The notes below the pieces were generated by a model. The model ran no database searches, was not told where the DNA came from, and saw only the letters and a program-made list of their open reading frames with translations. DNA of 64,000 nt from Chlamydiota bacterium. Its GTDB lineage: Bacteria > Chlamydiota > Chlamydiia > Chlamydiales > Rhabdochlamydiaceae. Shown in pieces: positions 53,702-62,625 of the stretch (its first letter is position 1; every line of letters begins with the position of its first letter). Location of the stretch: the NCBI GenBank assembly GCA_013287985.1, contig JABDCT010000004.1, positions 1 to 64,000 of the forward strand, in the 5' to 3' direction. The translations under genes were made by a program, and so were the position numbers.

Positions 53702-54737
53702 ATTCGATGCCGGCGAATGCTCCATCGATGACGAGGGCGCCATTTGCTTTCACCCTCTTATGTGGGGGCGTGCGGCGTTCAACCTGCTGGGGAGCTAGAG
53801 CTACGTTGTCGAGCACCAGACCTTGGTAACCCGCATGGATATACAACGTAGAAAAGAGACGATAACCCAACGAGGCGATCCCCTCGAACATATATGTGCC
53901 CTCCCAGCGGTCATCATTAAACTGCTGTAGAGTCACCGTATTGTTTTCGTCGCCTAAGAAGACCCGATTTTTCGCCACGGTGAAAAAGACAGCGCCTTTC
54001 GCCATGACATGCCAGGTCCAGCGCGAGCTGGGGTTGTAGTCTATCGTAGCACCCAGTTGCAAACCATAGAGGCGATTTGAAGTCTTGATCGAATAGTCGG
54101 AGGTATTAGGCCCACGGCTAAATGCGAGATTAAAGCGCTCATGCAGTAAGAAAAAGCGTCCTCCTGCGATCCAGGAAAAGCTCCAATAGTCGCTCCGGAG
54201 CGGCGTTTGATGGTAGACGTAATTGAGTTCCGCGCCCTGCAAAAGCGAACTGTATGTAGCAACCGCCTGATCGGCATGGACAAAATCGGTGGTGAACGCG
54301 AGATCGTCAAAGGGATAAAAAAGGGTCCCGGGACCCACGACGCTATCCATCCCATTCCATGGCCAGATGTAAAAATAGGAGATCTCCACAGCTGAATAGC
54401 CGTTAGAGGTATAGCTTAGAGTAGCGCGCACTCCCGATTCCCAGTGGAATTTGTGGAGGAGATCTTCAGTATTCATCACCTTTTTGACAGGCAATGATGA
54501 GATAGGCACGAGAGAATTCGGGTCGAAAGGAATCAGATTTGGATTGGGCTGAGGGATGACATCGGCAACGGTCACCTCTTCTTCGACAATCGTATGATTT
54601 GTGAGACGACTGCGCCTTAGGTACATGTAGTCTATATTCGTGGAATAGTGGTCTTTTATGGTGCAACAGCCGTTGATCCAGTTTCCTTCTGCAAAAAGCG
54701 GCAACGAAGAAAGAGTCAGCGCAAAGATTTTTCTCAT
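53691..54737 (-). CDS. BBP7/Lpg1974-like outer-membrane beta-barrel protein
   Basis: The 348-residue protein has a signal peptide (about 1-17, ending PLFAEG), then many alternating amphipathic strands and a terminal Phe, typical of outer-membrane barrels. The ending YIHAGYQGLVLDNVALAPQQV is like BBP7/Lpg1974-family proteins, which are found in Legionella, planctomycetes and other bacteria, and in environmental chlamydiae may take the role of MOMP-like porins. A Pro-rich insert (about 60-85) precedes the barrel. It follows mazG and overlaps the cupin start. Confidence 0.72.
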   Translation of the reverse strand: MRKIFALTLSSLPLFAEGNWINGCCTIKDHYSTNIDYMYLRRSRLTNHTIVEEEVTVADVIPQPNPNLIPFDPNSLVPISSLPVKKVMNTEDLLHKFHWESGVRATLSYTSNGYSAVEISYFYIWPWNGMDSVVGPGTLFYPFDDLAFTTDFVHADQAVATYSSLLQGAELNYVYHQTPLRSDYWSFSWIAGGRFFLLHERFNLAFSRGPNTSDYSIKTSNRLYGLQLGATIDYNPSSRWTWHVMAKGAVFFTVAKNRVFLGDENNTVTLQQFNDDRWEGTYMFEGIASLGYRLFSTLYIHAGYQGLVLDNVALAPQQVERRTPPHKRVKANGALVIDGAFAGIEYAF

Positions 54738-54766
54738 CGCTTCAGCTTACTAAAGAAATACAAAAA

Positions 54767-55393
54767 CTATCTAGTAGTTTCCCATGTGCGGAACTTCTCT
54801 TCTTCTTCTTTGAGCAGGCTTCGAAACGCGCTTTCGATATCGATATCCTCTTTCGAAGCATCAGCCACGATGCGCAAAAGATCAGCGGCAAGTTTCTTCT
54901 CTTTTGTCGAGGGGCGCTCTTGCATCTCTTGATAATGCTGCTTGTGCATGCGGCCCAGCACTTTTTGCGCACGCGCCAGGGACGGCAGCGTTTTCGGGAT
55001 GCCATCCAGCGCACTTTTGCGCGTGGGCATCTCCTCTTTTTTGATGCGCTCCCAGTGCGTTTTCACCTCTTCGACATCTTTCGCTTCGACATCACCAAAA
55101 ACGTGGGGATGGCGACGCACCAGCTTTTCATGGATCGTCTTGATGACATCCCAAATAGTAAAGCGCTCGGTCTTTTCGGCTATTTTTCCATAAAAGACGA
55201 CCGTATACATGAGATCGCCCAGCTCCTCGATAATCTTTTTGTCTTCTCCCTCATCCACAGCCTCTAAAAGTTCATGCGCCTCTTCAAGCACATAGGCTTT
55301 TAGCGTATCAAATGTCTGGCTGCGATCCCAGGGACAGCCTTCCGGGCTTTGCAATTTATCCGTCAGGGCGAGCAGGTCATCAAATGGGTGCAT
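54767..55393 (-). CDS. mazG: nucleoside triphosphate pyrophosphohydrolase MazG
   Basis: MazG hydrolyses NTPs and noncanonical nucleotides to NMPs, limiting aberrant nucleotides. The 208-residue protein has CPWDRSQTFDTLKAYVLEE and EELGDLMYTVVFYG, which together give the EExxE...ExxD metal site, and the second conserved block RRHPHVFGDVEAKDVEEV. It is shorter than E. coli MazG (263). The ATG at 55393 follows a GGAGG at a good distance; an earlier ATG at 55417 lies beyond it. It is upstream of the barrel and cupin genes in the same direction. Confidence 0.9.
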   Translation of the reverse strand: MHPFDDLLALTDKLQSPEGCPWDRSQTFDTLKAYVLEEAHELLEAVDEGEDKKIIEELGDLMYTVVFYGKIAEKTERFTIWDVIKTIHEKLVRRHPHVFGDVEAKDVEEVKTHWERIKKEEMPTRKSALDGIPKTLPSLARAQKVLGRMHKQHYQEMQERPSTKEKKLAADLLRIVADASKEDIDIESAFRSLLKEEEEKFRTWETTR

Positions 55394-55476
55394 CTTTCCT
55401 CCACTACAAGTATCCATGATACCTAAGCGGTAATATGACTAAAAATGAATTGTGTTTGAGGCAGCTTGAGAAATGC

Positions 55477-55516
55477 CTTTCGGGTTCTTTTGCTATTACA
55501 AAAGAATCCCGAAAAG
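55477..55516. terminator. stem-loop terminator between mazG and the 55526 gene
   Basis: CTTTCGGGTTCTTTTG at 55477-55492 pairs with CAAAAGAATCCCGAAAAG at 55499-55516 with few mismatches and a 6-nt loop. It follows the 3' end of the 55526 gene on the minus strand at about 10 nt, and ends that transcript. Confidence 0.7.
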
Positions 55517-55525
55517 CGACGAAGT

Positions 55526-56122
55526 TTATTTAAAAGATTCTGTTACAGATTTCCTATCTATTGATTTTTCCTCATCCAATAAACCTGCATATTTATTGTG
55601 CAAATCAAATGCTTCTTTAATCAGCTCTGGATCGAATTTTGTTTTATAATCGCAAGTATCTTTATTTGAACGAAAAGAATCGTTATATAAAGTTATTTGA
55701 ACTACTTGCTCTTTTTCATTCCAACATATTGTGGTGCAAAGAGTAGCTGGGTCTTTTTGTTCAGGATTTGTAAATTTCAAAGTATAATAAGTGTCGGTTT
55801 TATTATATGTTCTAGATTGATACTCGATTTCTCCAGTTCCCGTACTTTCGGGTTGACAAAGCGCTTTTACGCACTTTTTAAAAAATGAACGGATTTCATC
55901 TTGGACAGCATTTTTCTTAAGGGTGATTGCATATATTGCCTGCACTTTTGACTGCAGCTCTTGCTGGACAGGAGTATTTCGATCAAACTCAATGCCGTCA
56001 ATGCCTTCTTTTGGTCTTAGCGTTATAGGGTCGGTCGTATATGACCCATCATATCTTGTGTACCATAAGGTTTTTTGTTCTTGCTCTTGTGGAGGAGTAG
56101 TTGTAAATGTTGTCGTACTCAT
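55526..56122 (-). CDS. hypothetical protein, AT-rich
   Basis: The 198-residue protein starts with a Thr-rich stretch (MSTTTFTTTPPQ) and otherwise mixes beta and helical segments (YYTLKFTNPEQKD, VQDEIRSFFKKCVKALC). No known motif, signal peptide or membrane helix is apparent. AAAGGAG lies 6 nt before the ATG. The region is more AT-rich than its neighbours, like the islands at 6.6-10.9 and 21.5-24 kb. A Thr-rich polar N-terminus is common for type III substrates but not diagnostic. Confidence 0.68.
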   Translation of the reverse strand: MSTTTFTTTPPQEQEQKTLWYTRYDGSYTTDPITLRPKEGIDGIEFDRNTPVQQELQSKVQAIYAITLKKNAVQDEIRSFFKKCVKALCQPESTGTGEIEYQSRTYNKTDTYYTLKFTNPEQKDPATLCTTICWNEKEQVVQITLYNDSFRSNKDTCDYKTKFDPELIKEAFDLHNKYAGLLDEEKSIDRKSVTESFK

Positions 56123-56167
56123 AAGTCTCCTTTGGGTTAAAAACCAGCAAAAACTTTAAAGCAATTG

Positions 56168-57229
56168 TTAAAATTTTCTCACGGAGTATTTAAAAGCACA
56201 AAAGCGTTGGAAATGAGCGAAGAGCTCATGCATTGGTGCGTCTTTGAGACAAGCGCCTGTCGGGCAGGTGCGCAGCACCGGACAGCGGACTGCAAAGGTG
56301 CGTCCATAGGGACAGCTTCCTTGGAATGAGGCGTGCTGCTCCCCTTCAGGCTTATAGAGCGCAGAAGAAGAAGGCCCGAAGAAGCTGAAGCTTGGTGTGG
56401 TTGTTGTGGCGCACAGATGGAGCGCCGCCGAATCCATGGTGAGAAGCAGATCCATCCGCTGCATCAGCCGCTGCCAAAATGCCAGACTCATCTCTCCCAC
56501 AACTTGTGAATGAGGAAAAAGCGCATGAAGCGCCTCTGCTTGGCTCTTTTCCACAGCGTTGCCGTAGATGAAAAGAAAATGCGGAGCGTAATGGGCATCT
56601 ACCTGGGCTAAGAAGGAGGCGAGCTGCGAGGGCTCAAGTTGTTTATTGGTCCAATTGGATCCGAAACAGACCATGAATTTAGGCCGCTCGGTGGATGGCA
56701 GAAGGGTGTCTAAACGCTGCTGTTCTTGCTCGGTGAGGCGCAGCTCCAATGGAACGGACGTAAAGGGCGCAGAGTCGTTAAAGGCGCTCTGCACAAGCGA
56801 AAGATAATAGGCGGGACGCGAGAGGTGCGCAGAGGGAGTAAAACGGCGATTAGTAACCAGCCAGTTGGTCTTCTCAGGCAAGCTGCTAAAGGCAAATCCC
56901 ACCTTTTCTTTGGCACGAGCAGTAAAAGTCAGAAGCGCCGACTTGCTATTTCCCTGCAGATCGAAGAGCAGATCATATGACACTGCGCGTAAAGAGCGCA
57001 GCGTCTCTGCAATCTCTCTGCGATGCATAAATGGAGCTTTACGCCACTTCTTGCTGTGGACGACAATCACACGAGTTAGGTCGGGATGCGCCTTCAAAAG
57101 CGAGGCGCTCGAAGCCTCAACTACCCAATCAATCTGTGCATCCGGGTAGCGGCTCTTCAAATAGCTCAAAACGGGAAGCGTCTGAAGCACATCGCCAATC
57201 GCTGAAGTCTTTACAATGAGGATACGCAT
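56168..57229 (-). CDS. GT9 heptosyltransferase-like glycosyltransferase
   Basis: The 353-residue protein is of glycosyltransferase family 9 (WaaC/WaaF type): MRILIVKTSAIGDVLQTLPVL at the N-terminus, YDLLFDLQGNSKS, FGSNWTNKQLEPSQ with the substrate region, and LLTMDSAALHLCA followed by FFGPSS. The reaction would add heptose or a similar sugar to lipid A-KDO. Chlamydiaceae LPS lacks heptose, so the presence of this gene suggests either a fuller core or another acceptor. A Cys-rich tail (RCPVLRTCPTGACLKD) is reminiscent of WaaC-like proteins with extra loops. Its start overlaps the RluA-type gene by 19 nt. Confidence 0.82.
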   Translation of the reverse strand: MRILIVKTSAIGDVLQTLPVLSYLKSRYPDAQIDWVVEASSASLLKAHPDLTRVIVVHSKKWRKAPFMHRREIAETLRSLRAVSYDLLFDLQGNSKSALLTFTARAKEKVGFAFSSLPEKTNWLVTNRRFTPSAHLSRPAYYLSLVQSAFNDSAPFTSVPLELRLTEQEQQRLDTLLPSTERPKFMVCFGSNWTNKQLEPSQLASFLAQVDAHYAPHFLFIYGNAVEKSQAEALHALFPHSQVVGEMSLAFWQRLMQRMDLLLTMDSAALHLCATTTTPSFSFFGPSSSALYKPEGEQHASFQGSCPYGRTFAVRCPVLRTCPTGACLKDAPMHELFAHFQRFCAFKYSVRKF

Positions 57230-58017
57230 GCTTCTAAGTCTTTAGGAATGGGCGCGCGCACGCGAAGCGGCACCTGAGTGATGGGATGCGGAAAGGCGAT
57301 CTCCTCTGCATGCAGAAGCACGCGGGGAGCGTCGTAGGTGCTGCAAAACCTTCGGGCGTATTGCCAGTCGCCGAGGATAGGATGGCCCATTTCAAAGAGA
57401 TGGACGCGGATCTGATGGGTGCGGCCTGTAACGGGCATGCATTGCACCAAGGCACAGCTCTCTCCCCTCTTTAAGACGCGGAAGCGCGTGATTGCGCGCT
57501 TGCCATTTGGAGCAGAGCCCCAAAGAGTCCCGCCCTGGTAGCCGCCTTTCTGCACGAGGAAATTGTCGATCTGCCACTCCGTCATCTCAAAAGGTGCATC
57601 AGCAATGGCTAAATAGCGCTTTTCCACTTTGCGCTCTGCAAACAGCGCAATGAGACTCTCCAGCACCTGCTTATTCTTGGCCAGGAGCAGAGCACCCGAT
57701 GTTTCTTTGTCGAGCCGATGGACGAGGTGAAGTCCGGCAGGGGCTACACTCTCCACGAATGCAGGCTTGTTGATGATGACAAGCGCCTCATCTTCGTAGA
57801 GGATCTCCGCACGAGCAGGAGCGGGACGTTCTTTGAGCTTGAGTTCGATGCGGTCGCCCACTTTGAGCGGATGCGTAGAAAAGAACTCAACGCGTCCGTT
57901 GATCTTGCACTGTTTGGCATCGATCGCGCGCTTGAGCGCTTTGCCAGAAAGAGGACACTTCTCCCTTAAAAAAGGGAGAAGAGTCTGAGGAGTGGTAACG
58001 GTTAAGCTGTAAATCAT
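57211..58017 (-). CDS. RluA-family pseudouridine synthase
   Basis: The 268-residue protein has an N-terminal S4-like region (KALKRAIDAKQCKINGR) and the RluA catalytic motif LHLVHRLDKETSGALLLAKN with the Asp in HRLD, then KRYLAIADA and the CMPVTGRTHQIRVHL segment. It makes pseudouridine in 23S rRNA or tRNA; the exact target cannot be assigned. The start at 58017 overlaps the pepA stop (ATGA). The frame runs upstream to 58182, but that part is antisense-like noise inside pepA. Confidence 0.88.
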   Translation of the reverse strand: MIYSLTVTTPQTLLPFLREKCPLSGKALKRAIDAKQCKINGRVEFFSTHPLKVGDRIELKLKERPAPARAEILYEDEALVIINKPAFVESVAPAGLHLVHRLDKETSGALLLAKNKQVLESLIALFAERKVEKRYLAIADAPFEMTEWQIDNFLVQKGGYQGGTLWGSAPNGKRAITRFRVLKRGESCALVQCMPVTGRTHQIRVHLFEMGHPILGDWQYARRFCSTYDAPRVLLHAEEIAFPHPITQVPLRVRAPIPKDLEACVSSL

Positions 58018-59444
58018 TTGAATAGGTGCTGAAAGTACTCCACGAGGAGGCGAACGCCAAAGCCTGTCGCCTGGATCGGCTGGTAGGGCTTTAGCACATC
58101 GGGAAATGCCACGGCTGCGATGTCGATGTGTGCCCAGTCGATCTCTTTTTTCACGAAGCGCTGAAGGAAGATCCCTCCGCAAATGCTGCTCGCTTTACGC
58201 GGGCCCGCATTTTTAATATCGGCAATTTTTGATTCGAGCAGCGATTTGTATTCCTCGAATAGAGGAAGGCGCCAGAGACGCTCATAGCTCGTCTCTCCTG
58301 CTGCGATCAGCTCTTGCGACAGCTTGTCAGAGTTAGAGCAGATGACGGCAGCCTCTTCACCTAGCGCAACGGTCGCACCACCGGTCAAAGTAGCGAGATC
58401 GATGATCCGCTTGAGCGAGTAGTGCTTTTGTGCATAGGAAATCGCATCGGCAAGCACGAGTCTGCCTTCTGCATCCGTATCGGCAATTTCCACCGAAACA
58501 CCTGCATGGCTCTGATAGACATCGCCCGGCTTGTAGCTATCGGGACCAATCGCATTTTCCGTTGTCGGAATAAAGCCGATGATATTGCCCTTTAGTTTCA
58601 GTTTTGCTGCAGCGCGCAGAACGCCAAGGACGACAGCTCCGCCTGCCATGTCGTCGCGCATCGTCTCCATGCCGCCGCGCGGCTTCAAAAGTAGGCCGCC
58701 CGTGTCAAAGGTGATCCCTTTGCCAATGATTGCCGTTACATCCTTGTTGCCTGGAGCGCCGCGGTATTCCGCAATGATAAACGCAGGAGGAGTCGTTGCG
58801 CCGCGACTAACGGCAGCAAGCAGATCCATCTTTTCTTTCAAGATCTGTTCGCGATTTAAGACTTTGGTGTGAATAGAGGTGTATTCTTTGGCCAGCTCTT
58901 GCGCTTTTTTAGCGAGAAGAGAGGGAGTGACATCATCGGCATTGCCGAAGACGAGATCCCGCGCATAGTTGACGCACTCGACGATCTCGGCTGTCTCTTT
59001 GGCTGTTTTGAGCTCGCCGATGAGACAGATCTTCTCAACCGGTTTAATCTGCGGCTCTTTGCGATGCGCCTCATACGAGTAGTTAGCGAGCAGCACGCCC
59101 TCAAGAGCGGCTTTCGCATACTCCTCAGGCGGCAGCGCGATATTCACTGACTTGATTTTTTTTCCAAGACCCCAGCAGAGTGCACTTGCATACGCCTTGC
59201 GCGCTTTTTCGGGCGTAAACTCCTTCTCTTCTCCTAACCCGAGCAGGAGCACGCGCGGCTCTGGCCCTTTTGGCGTGTAGAGATAGACGATCTCATCTTT
59301 CTTGCCGGAAAAATCAATGGCGGGAGAAACGTTAACCTTGAGGTCAGACGCAGGGCTAGGGCCCTTCTTTCCCCCTTGCCAGAAAGGAACAATGAGAAGA
59401 TCAGCCTTTTTACGGGCTTTTGTAGTAGCAGATGTCAAGTTCAT
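58014..59444 (-). CDS. pepA: leucyl aminopeptidase (M17)
   Basis: PepA removes N-terminal residues from peptides with two metal ions. The 476-residue protein shows the M17 sequence: VTAIIGKGITFDTGGLLLKP with metal-binding residues, the DDMAGGAVVLGVLRA region, NTDAEGRL-type NTDAEGR (here ADTDAEGRLVLADAISYA) and GATVALGEEAAVI. ssb precedes it with a one-base overlap, the same pair as in Chlamydia (CT044-CT045). It lies first upstream of the RluA-type and GT9 genes in the same run. Confidence 0.94.
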   Translation of the reverse strand: MNLTSATTKARKKADLLIVPFWQGGKKGPSPASDLKVNVSPAIDFSGKKDEIVYLYTPKGPEPRVLLLGLGEEKEFTPEKARKAYASALCWGLGKKIKSVNIALPPEEYAKAALEGVLLANYSYEAHRKEPQIKPVEKICLIGELKTAKETAEIVECVNYARDLVFGNADDVTPSLLAKKAQELAKEYTSIHTKVLNREQILKEKMDLLAAVSRGATTPPAFIIAEYRGAPGNKDVTAIIGKGITFDTGGLLLKPRGGMETMRDDMAGGAVVLGVLRAAAKLKLKGNIIGFIPTTENAIGPDSYKPGDVYQSHAGVSVEIADTDAEGRLVLADAISYAQKHYSLKRIIDLATLTGGATVALGEEAAVICSNSDKLSQELIAAGETSYERLWRLPLFEEYKSLLESKIADIKNAGPRKASSICGGIFLQRFVKKEIDWAHIDIAAVAFPDVLKPYQPIQATGFGVRLLVEYFQHLFK

Positions 59445-59896
59445 TAGAAGGGAATCTCGTCATCGTTAAACGAAGCGCTCTCTTCTTTACCGCGGCCGAA
59501 CTCTTTCTGCGCGCCGCTGTGCGCCATCTCTTCGTGAGAGGAGTCGCCTGCTTGCGATTCTTTATCGTTGGCATCGCCTGGACGTCCAAATGGACTAAAG
59601 GAGAGGTGGTGCGCGGTGATGTTCATAGAAACTTGTGAGCGCCCTTCGCGATCGGTGAAAATTTCCGGTTTGCTCAGTTCGCCGAATACGATGATCGGGC
59701 TGCCTTTTTTCAAGTAAGGGATCATCTTGTCAAATTGTTCGCCCCAAATAGTGACGCGCCACCAGATGGTGTCTTCGCCTTTTGACGCGCGTCTAACGCG
59801 TGCCGCGACGCGCAGTGTGGTGACTTTCTGTCCCGATGAAGTAAAACGCACTTCCGGATCAGCACCCAAATGCCCTGCAATGGTTATCTCGTTCAT
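59444..59896 (-). CDS. ssb: single-stranded DNA-binding protein
   Basis: The 150-residue protein has the SSB OB-fold: MNEITIAGHLGADPEVRFTS, KVTTLRVAARVRR, WWRVTIWGEQFD and KKGSPIIVFGEL. The C-terminal tail is acidic and ends DDEIPF, the site contacting other replication proteins. Length and tail are normal. GGGAG lies 7 nt before the ATG, so this gene, unlike several others here, has a usual Shine-Dalgarno. It starts the ssb-pepA-RluA-GT9 run. Confidence 0.95.
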   Translation of the reverse strand: MNEITIAGHLGADPEVRFTSSGQKVTTLRVAARVRRASKGEDTIWWRVTIWGEQFDKMIPYLKKGSPIIVFGELSKPEIFTDREGRSQVSMNITAHHLSFSPFGRPGDANDKESQAGDSSHEEMAHSGAQKEFGRGKEESASFNDDEIPF

Positions 59897-60014
59897 TAGA
59901 CTCTCCCAATAGGCCGTTTTGGCCGAAGCGCCATTATCATAAAAAAAAAGAAATGCAGCAAGTAAATTTTCGTGACAAAAAATTTATTTATCCTGTAGAT
60001 CTAATTTTTATATT

Positions 60015-61439
60015 ATGTTGCAGCCGGCTAACCCAAATCCTAAGGAACCTAAAGGGCTTGTTCAGCCCCCTACGAAGCGTCCCCAGCTGGCACGCCATTT
60101 TCTCGACGCGATCGATGAAACGCCGGAATTCCACGATCCCTATTCTGAACTCAGCCTCTTTTTGTCGCAGCGCATCAAACAGGAAATGCGCCACTGCAGC
60201 AGCTCAAAAAAATGGTCGCACAAACTGCAAGACGAACTGATCGACAAGATCAGACCCGACTTTGAAAAGCGCTTTCCGAGATACCGCCTCGGCGTCAATG
60301 CGCTGAAAAAAACATGGGAAAAAGTCCACTTCTACTCCTCGCAGATCCAGGATCACAAAGAAGCGCTGACACAAGACGGCAAACTCAATATCCCCTTCTT
60401 GATCAAAGAGAATCTAAAAACGCTTTCGCGCGTCAAACAAGCGTGCCAGATCCACCCCTACCACTATGCACACCAGCTCGCAGTGAAAATGGGCGAATGC
60501 ATCGCGATCGTCGACGGCACGCGCCCCAAACTCGATCAACTCACGCGCACGATCTGGTCGGTGCACAAGCACCTCATTCCCAAATTGCCCGTCGGCCAGC
60601 ATAAGAGCCCCTACGACGACTATGACCGCATCGACAAACTGATCGTGAAACTCATTCTCGAAATCACCGCTGAAAAGCCCTGGATCTCTCAATGCGCTTT
60701 GGCCTACCAGGTGCGCCTGAGCCTACGCGCCCATGAGAACCTTCTCGAAAAGGTTTCTGAAGAAGAGATGCACGCAGTCATCGCGAAGCTCGCAGAGCGC
60801 CATCGCCCGCTATTTCCCCTTGTCGATCGCGTAGAAAAACCCGTTCCGCTTCTCGAACAGCTTCCCTACAGCGCAGTTCAGATCATCGAACGCGAAATAG
60901 CTCAAGCGCACATCGAAGATCCCCAGCTAAACAGCGAGCAGCTCGCGCTTCTCGTCTGCGACTTCTTCCAAAAAGTGCGTCAGATCTCTTTCAAAGACGA
61001 GCAGGAAGAACTCGAGCGCAAAATCAATGTCTGGACCATGCAAAGCGACATGCTCTGCCGCTGGATCCGCATGAATCAAGAAAGCGCGCTCTACACATTT
61101 GTCAGCGAGCATTTCAACCCTAGTTCATTAGAAGAGAGCGCAGCGCAGATCACAGAGGCGTTTCGCCAGCGCTATCCCCAACTCACCCCTCACGTCGCAC
61201 TCCTTGGCCAGCGCGTCTGGGCCCTCATCAAACATCTCTGGTACGTGCGCTATCCCGATCCCGATGCAACCAGCTTTGAGCGATTCCTCAAATGGCATAT
61301 CAAATTGCTGATGAACCGTCACAGCGACGAGCTTATCGCCCAACTCAGTCAGATCTGTCAGAAGATGCTACCGCTCGTTCCTTTTGACGGCGCGAGTGCG
61401 CTTGCTCTGCTTCAAGAAGAAGAGTCCCAGAAAAAATAA
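60015..61439 (+). CDS. large helical protein of unknown function
   Basis: I do not recognise this 474-residue protein. It is almost entirely helical and hydrophilic (QLARHFLDAIDETPEFHDP, ELIDKIRPDFEKRFPRYRL, HAVIAKLAERHRPLFPLV), with no signal peptide and no membrane helix. It may be a conserved chlamydial protein, as its G+C-rich composition resembles the core genes, but I cannot prove this. A promoter-like GTGACA (59972) and TAGATC (59996) with an 18-nt spacer lies upstream with a very short leader. It converges on lgt with a 72-nt overlap at 61368-61439. Confidence 0.75.
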   Translation: MLQPANPNPKEPKGLVQPPTKRPQLARHFLDAIDETPEFHDPYSELSLFLSQRIKQEMRHCSSSKKWSHKLQDELIDKIRPDFEKRFPRYRLGVNALKKTWEKVHFYSSQIQDHKEALTQDGKLNIPFLIKENLKTLSRVKQACQIHPYHYAHQLAVKMGECIAIVDGTRPKLDQLTRTIWSVHKHLIPKLPVGQHKSPYDDYDRIDKLIVKLILEITAEKPWISQCALAYQVRLSLRAHENLLEKVSEEEMHAVIAKLAERHRPLFPLVDRVEKPVPLLEQLPYSAVQIIEREIAQAHIEDPQLNSEQLALLVCDFFQKVRQISFKDEQEELERKINVWTMQSDMLCRWIRMNQESALYTFVSEHFNPSSLEESAAQITEAFRQRYPQLTPHVALLGQRVWALIKHLWYVRYPDPDATSFERFLKWHIKLLMNRHSDELIAQLSQICQKMLPLVPFDGASALALLQEEESQKK

Positions 61440-62225
61440 AGGCAAGCTCAAGAGCTGCCCCATTTCCAATGGAAACCCTGGCCCCAAAAGGGCACTTTGA
61501 GGCGCCTTGAAAAACTCCACCGCGAACCTAAAACTAAAACAGATCAGAAAAAATAGGCCCACGAGCCTTCCTTCCGCGCGAAAAGTCTCTCTTTTCAAGT
61601 AGAGAAGAAGCCCCAGTCCCCAATAGAAAATCGCCTCATAGAGCTGCACCGGGTGGAGCGGCATAGGGGTGCTATAATCGGCAGGATGGCCAAAGATTAC
61701 GCCCCACGGCATCGTCGTCGGCCGTCCCAGGATCTCCTGGTTGAAGAAGTTGCCGATGCGGATAAAACCCGCTGCGCACATCGCAGGGATGCAAAGCAGA
61801 TCGAGCAGCCCATAGAATGAAAAAGTCAGCCTGGAGCGGAACCTGCGGTAGAAGAAGATGAGAGCCAGTAGGATACCGATCACGCCCCCGTGGCTTGCAA
61901 GTCCCCCCTCCCAGAATCGCAGCGCCTCCCAGGGATCATGGACATTTTGCCCGAATCCCTGGTAGAATAGTAGGTCGAAGAGACGGGCGCCGATCACAGT
62001 GCCTATAATCGTGTATAGGCTGACTTTTTCAGCTATAAACTGCGCATCTGCGGACGTTGCCCCTTTCTCCTTCAATAGGAAGCGGAAGAGGCGATAGGCG
62101 AGGAAAAACCCCAAGGCGAAGAAAAAGCCATACCAGAGCAGGGGCCTGCCGAGAAACGGCAGATTCCACGAGAATATCTCCCGTTGAGGATCCCAGAAAA
62201 TGTATAAAGTAAAAATTTTATCCAT
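61368..62225 (-). CDS. lgt: prolipoprotein diacylglyceryl transferase
   Basis: Lgt attaches diacylglycerol to the lipobox cysteine of prolipoproteins in the inner membrane. The 285-residue protein has seven or so hydrophobic segments, the signature FIRIGNFFNQEILGRPT (about 150-166; the canonical G-R reads I-R), GVIFGHPADYSTPMPLHPVQLYEA and an early HGG (SHGGVIGIL) with a conserved His. Its start overlaps the divergent rlmH start by 26 nt, and its 3' end overlaps the 60015 gene. Confidence 0.92.
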   Translation of the reverse strand: MDKIFTLYIFWDPQREIFSWNLPFLGRPLLWYGFFFALGFFLAYRLFRFLLKEKGATSADAQFIAEKVSLYTIIGTVIGARLFDLLFYQGFGQNVHDPWEALRFWEGGLASHGGVIGILLALIFFYRRFRSRLTFSFYGLLDLLCIPAMCAAGFIRIGNFFNQEILGRPTTMPWGVIFGHPADYSTPMPLHPVQLYEAIFYWGLGLLLYLKRETFRAEGRLVGLFFLICFSFRFAVEFFKAPQSALLGPGFPLEMGQLLSLPLFFLGLFFLKQSKRTRAVKRNER

Positions 62226-62625
62226 AGGTAAGTGTAAAGAGGAGTGGCTCTCTTCCGCTCTGGCCGACTATGCTAGACGCTTAGGGTCCATTCTGTCAAT
62301 TGAATGGATCCTCGCCAAAGACGATGCAGCCCTCACCGCTCTCGTGCGAAAAGAGGCCTCCTACATCATCCTCGATATCCAGGGAAAATGCCTAGATTCG
62401 CTGCATTTTGCCAAATGGCTGAAAAAAGCCCTGGTAGACGGCGGAGCGCGCCTCTCCTTTGTCATCGGAGGCGCAGAAGGTCTCGCAAAAGAGGTCCGAG
62501 AGGGTGCTCACGATGCGATCAGCCTCTCTCCCCTCACCTTCACCCATCAGCTCGCACGGCTCATCCTCCTGGAGCAGCTCTACCGCGCTCTAGAAATCGA
62601 CCGCGGTTCTCCCTATCACAAGTGA
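62200..62625 (+). CDS. rlmH: 23S rRNA (pseudouridine-1915-N3)-methyltransferase
   Basis: RlmH is a SPOUT methyltransferase acting on 23S rRNA in assembled 70S ribosomes. The 141-residue protein has MYKVKILSIGKCKEEWLSS, the mid segment YIILDIQGKCLDS, the GG-A-G SAM-binding knot region FVIGGAEGL and the highly conserved end LTFTHQLARLILLEQLYRA and GSPYHK. Length is a little short of the usual 155. GAGG lies about 13 nt before the ATG. It starts inside the lgt 5' end on the other strand. Confidence 0.93.
   Translation: MYKVKILSIGKCKEEWLSSALADYARRLGSILSIEWILAKDDAALTALVRKEASYIILDIQGKCLDSLHFAKWLKKALVDGGARLSFVIGGAEGLAKEVREGAHDAISLSPLTFTHQLARLILLEQLYRALEIDRGSPYHK

Noticed and set aside
58018-58182. 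N-terminal extension of the RluA-type gene
   Set aside because: It lies antisense-like within pepA codons; the ATG at 58017 couples to the pepA stop and starts the S4-like region.
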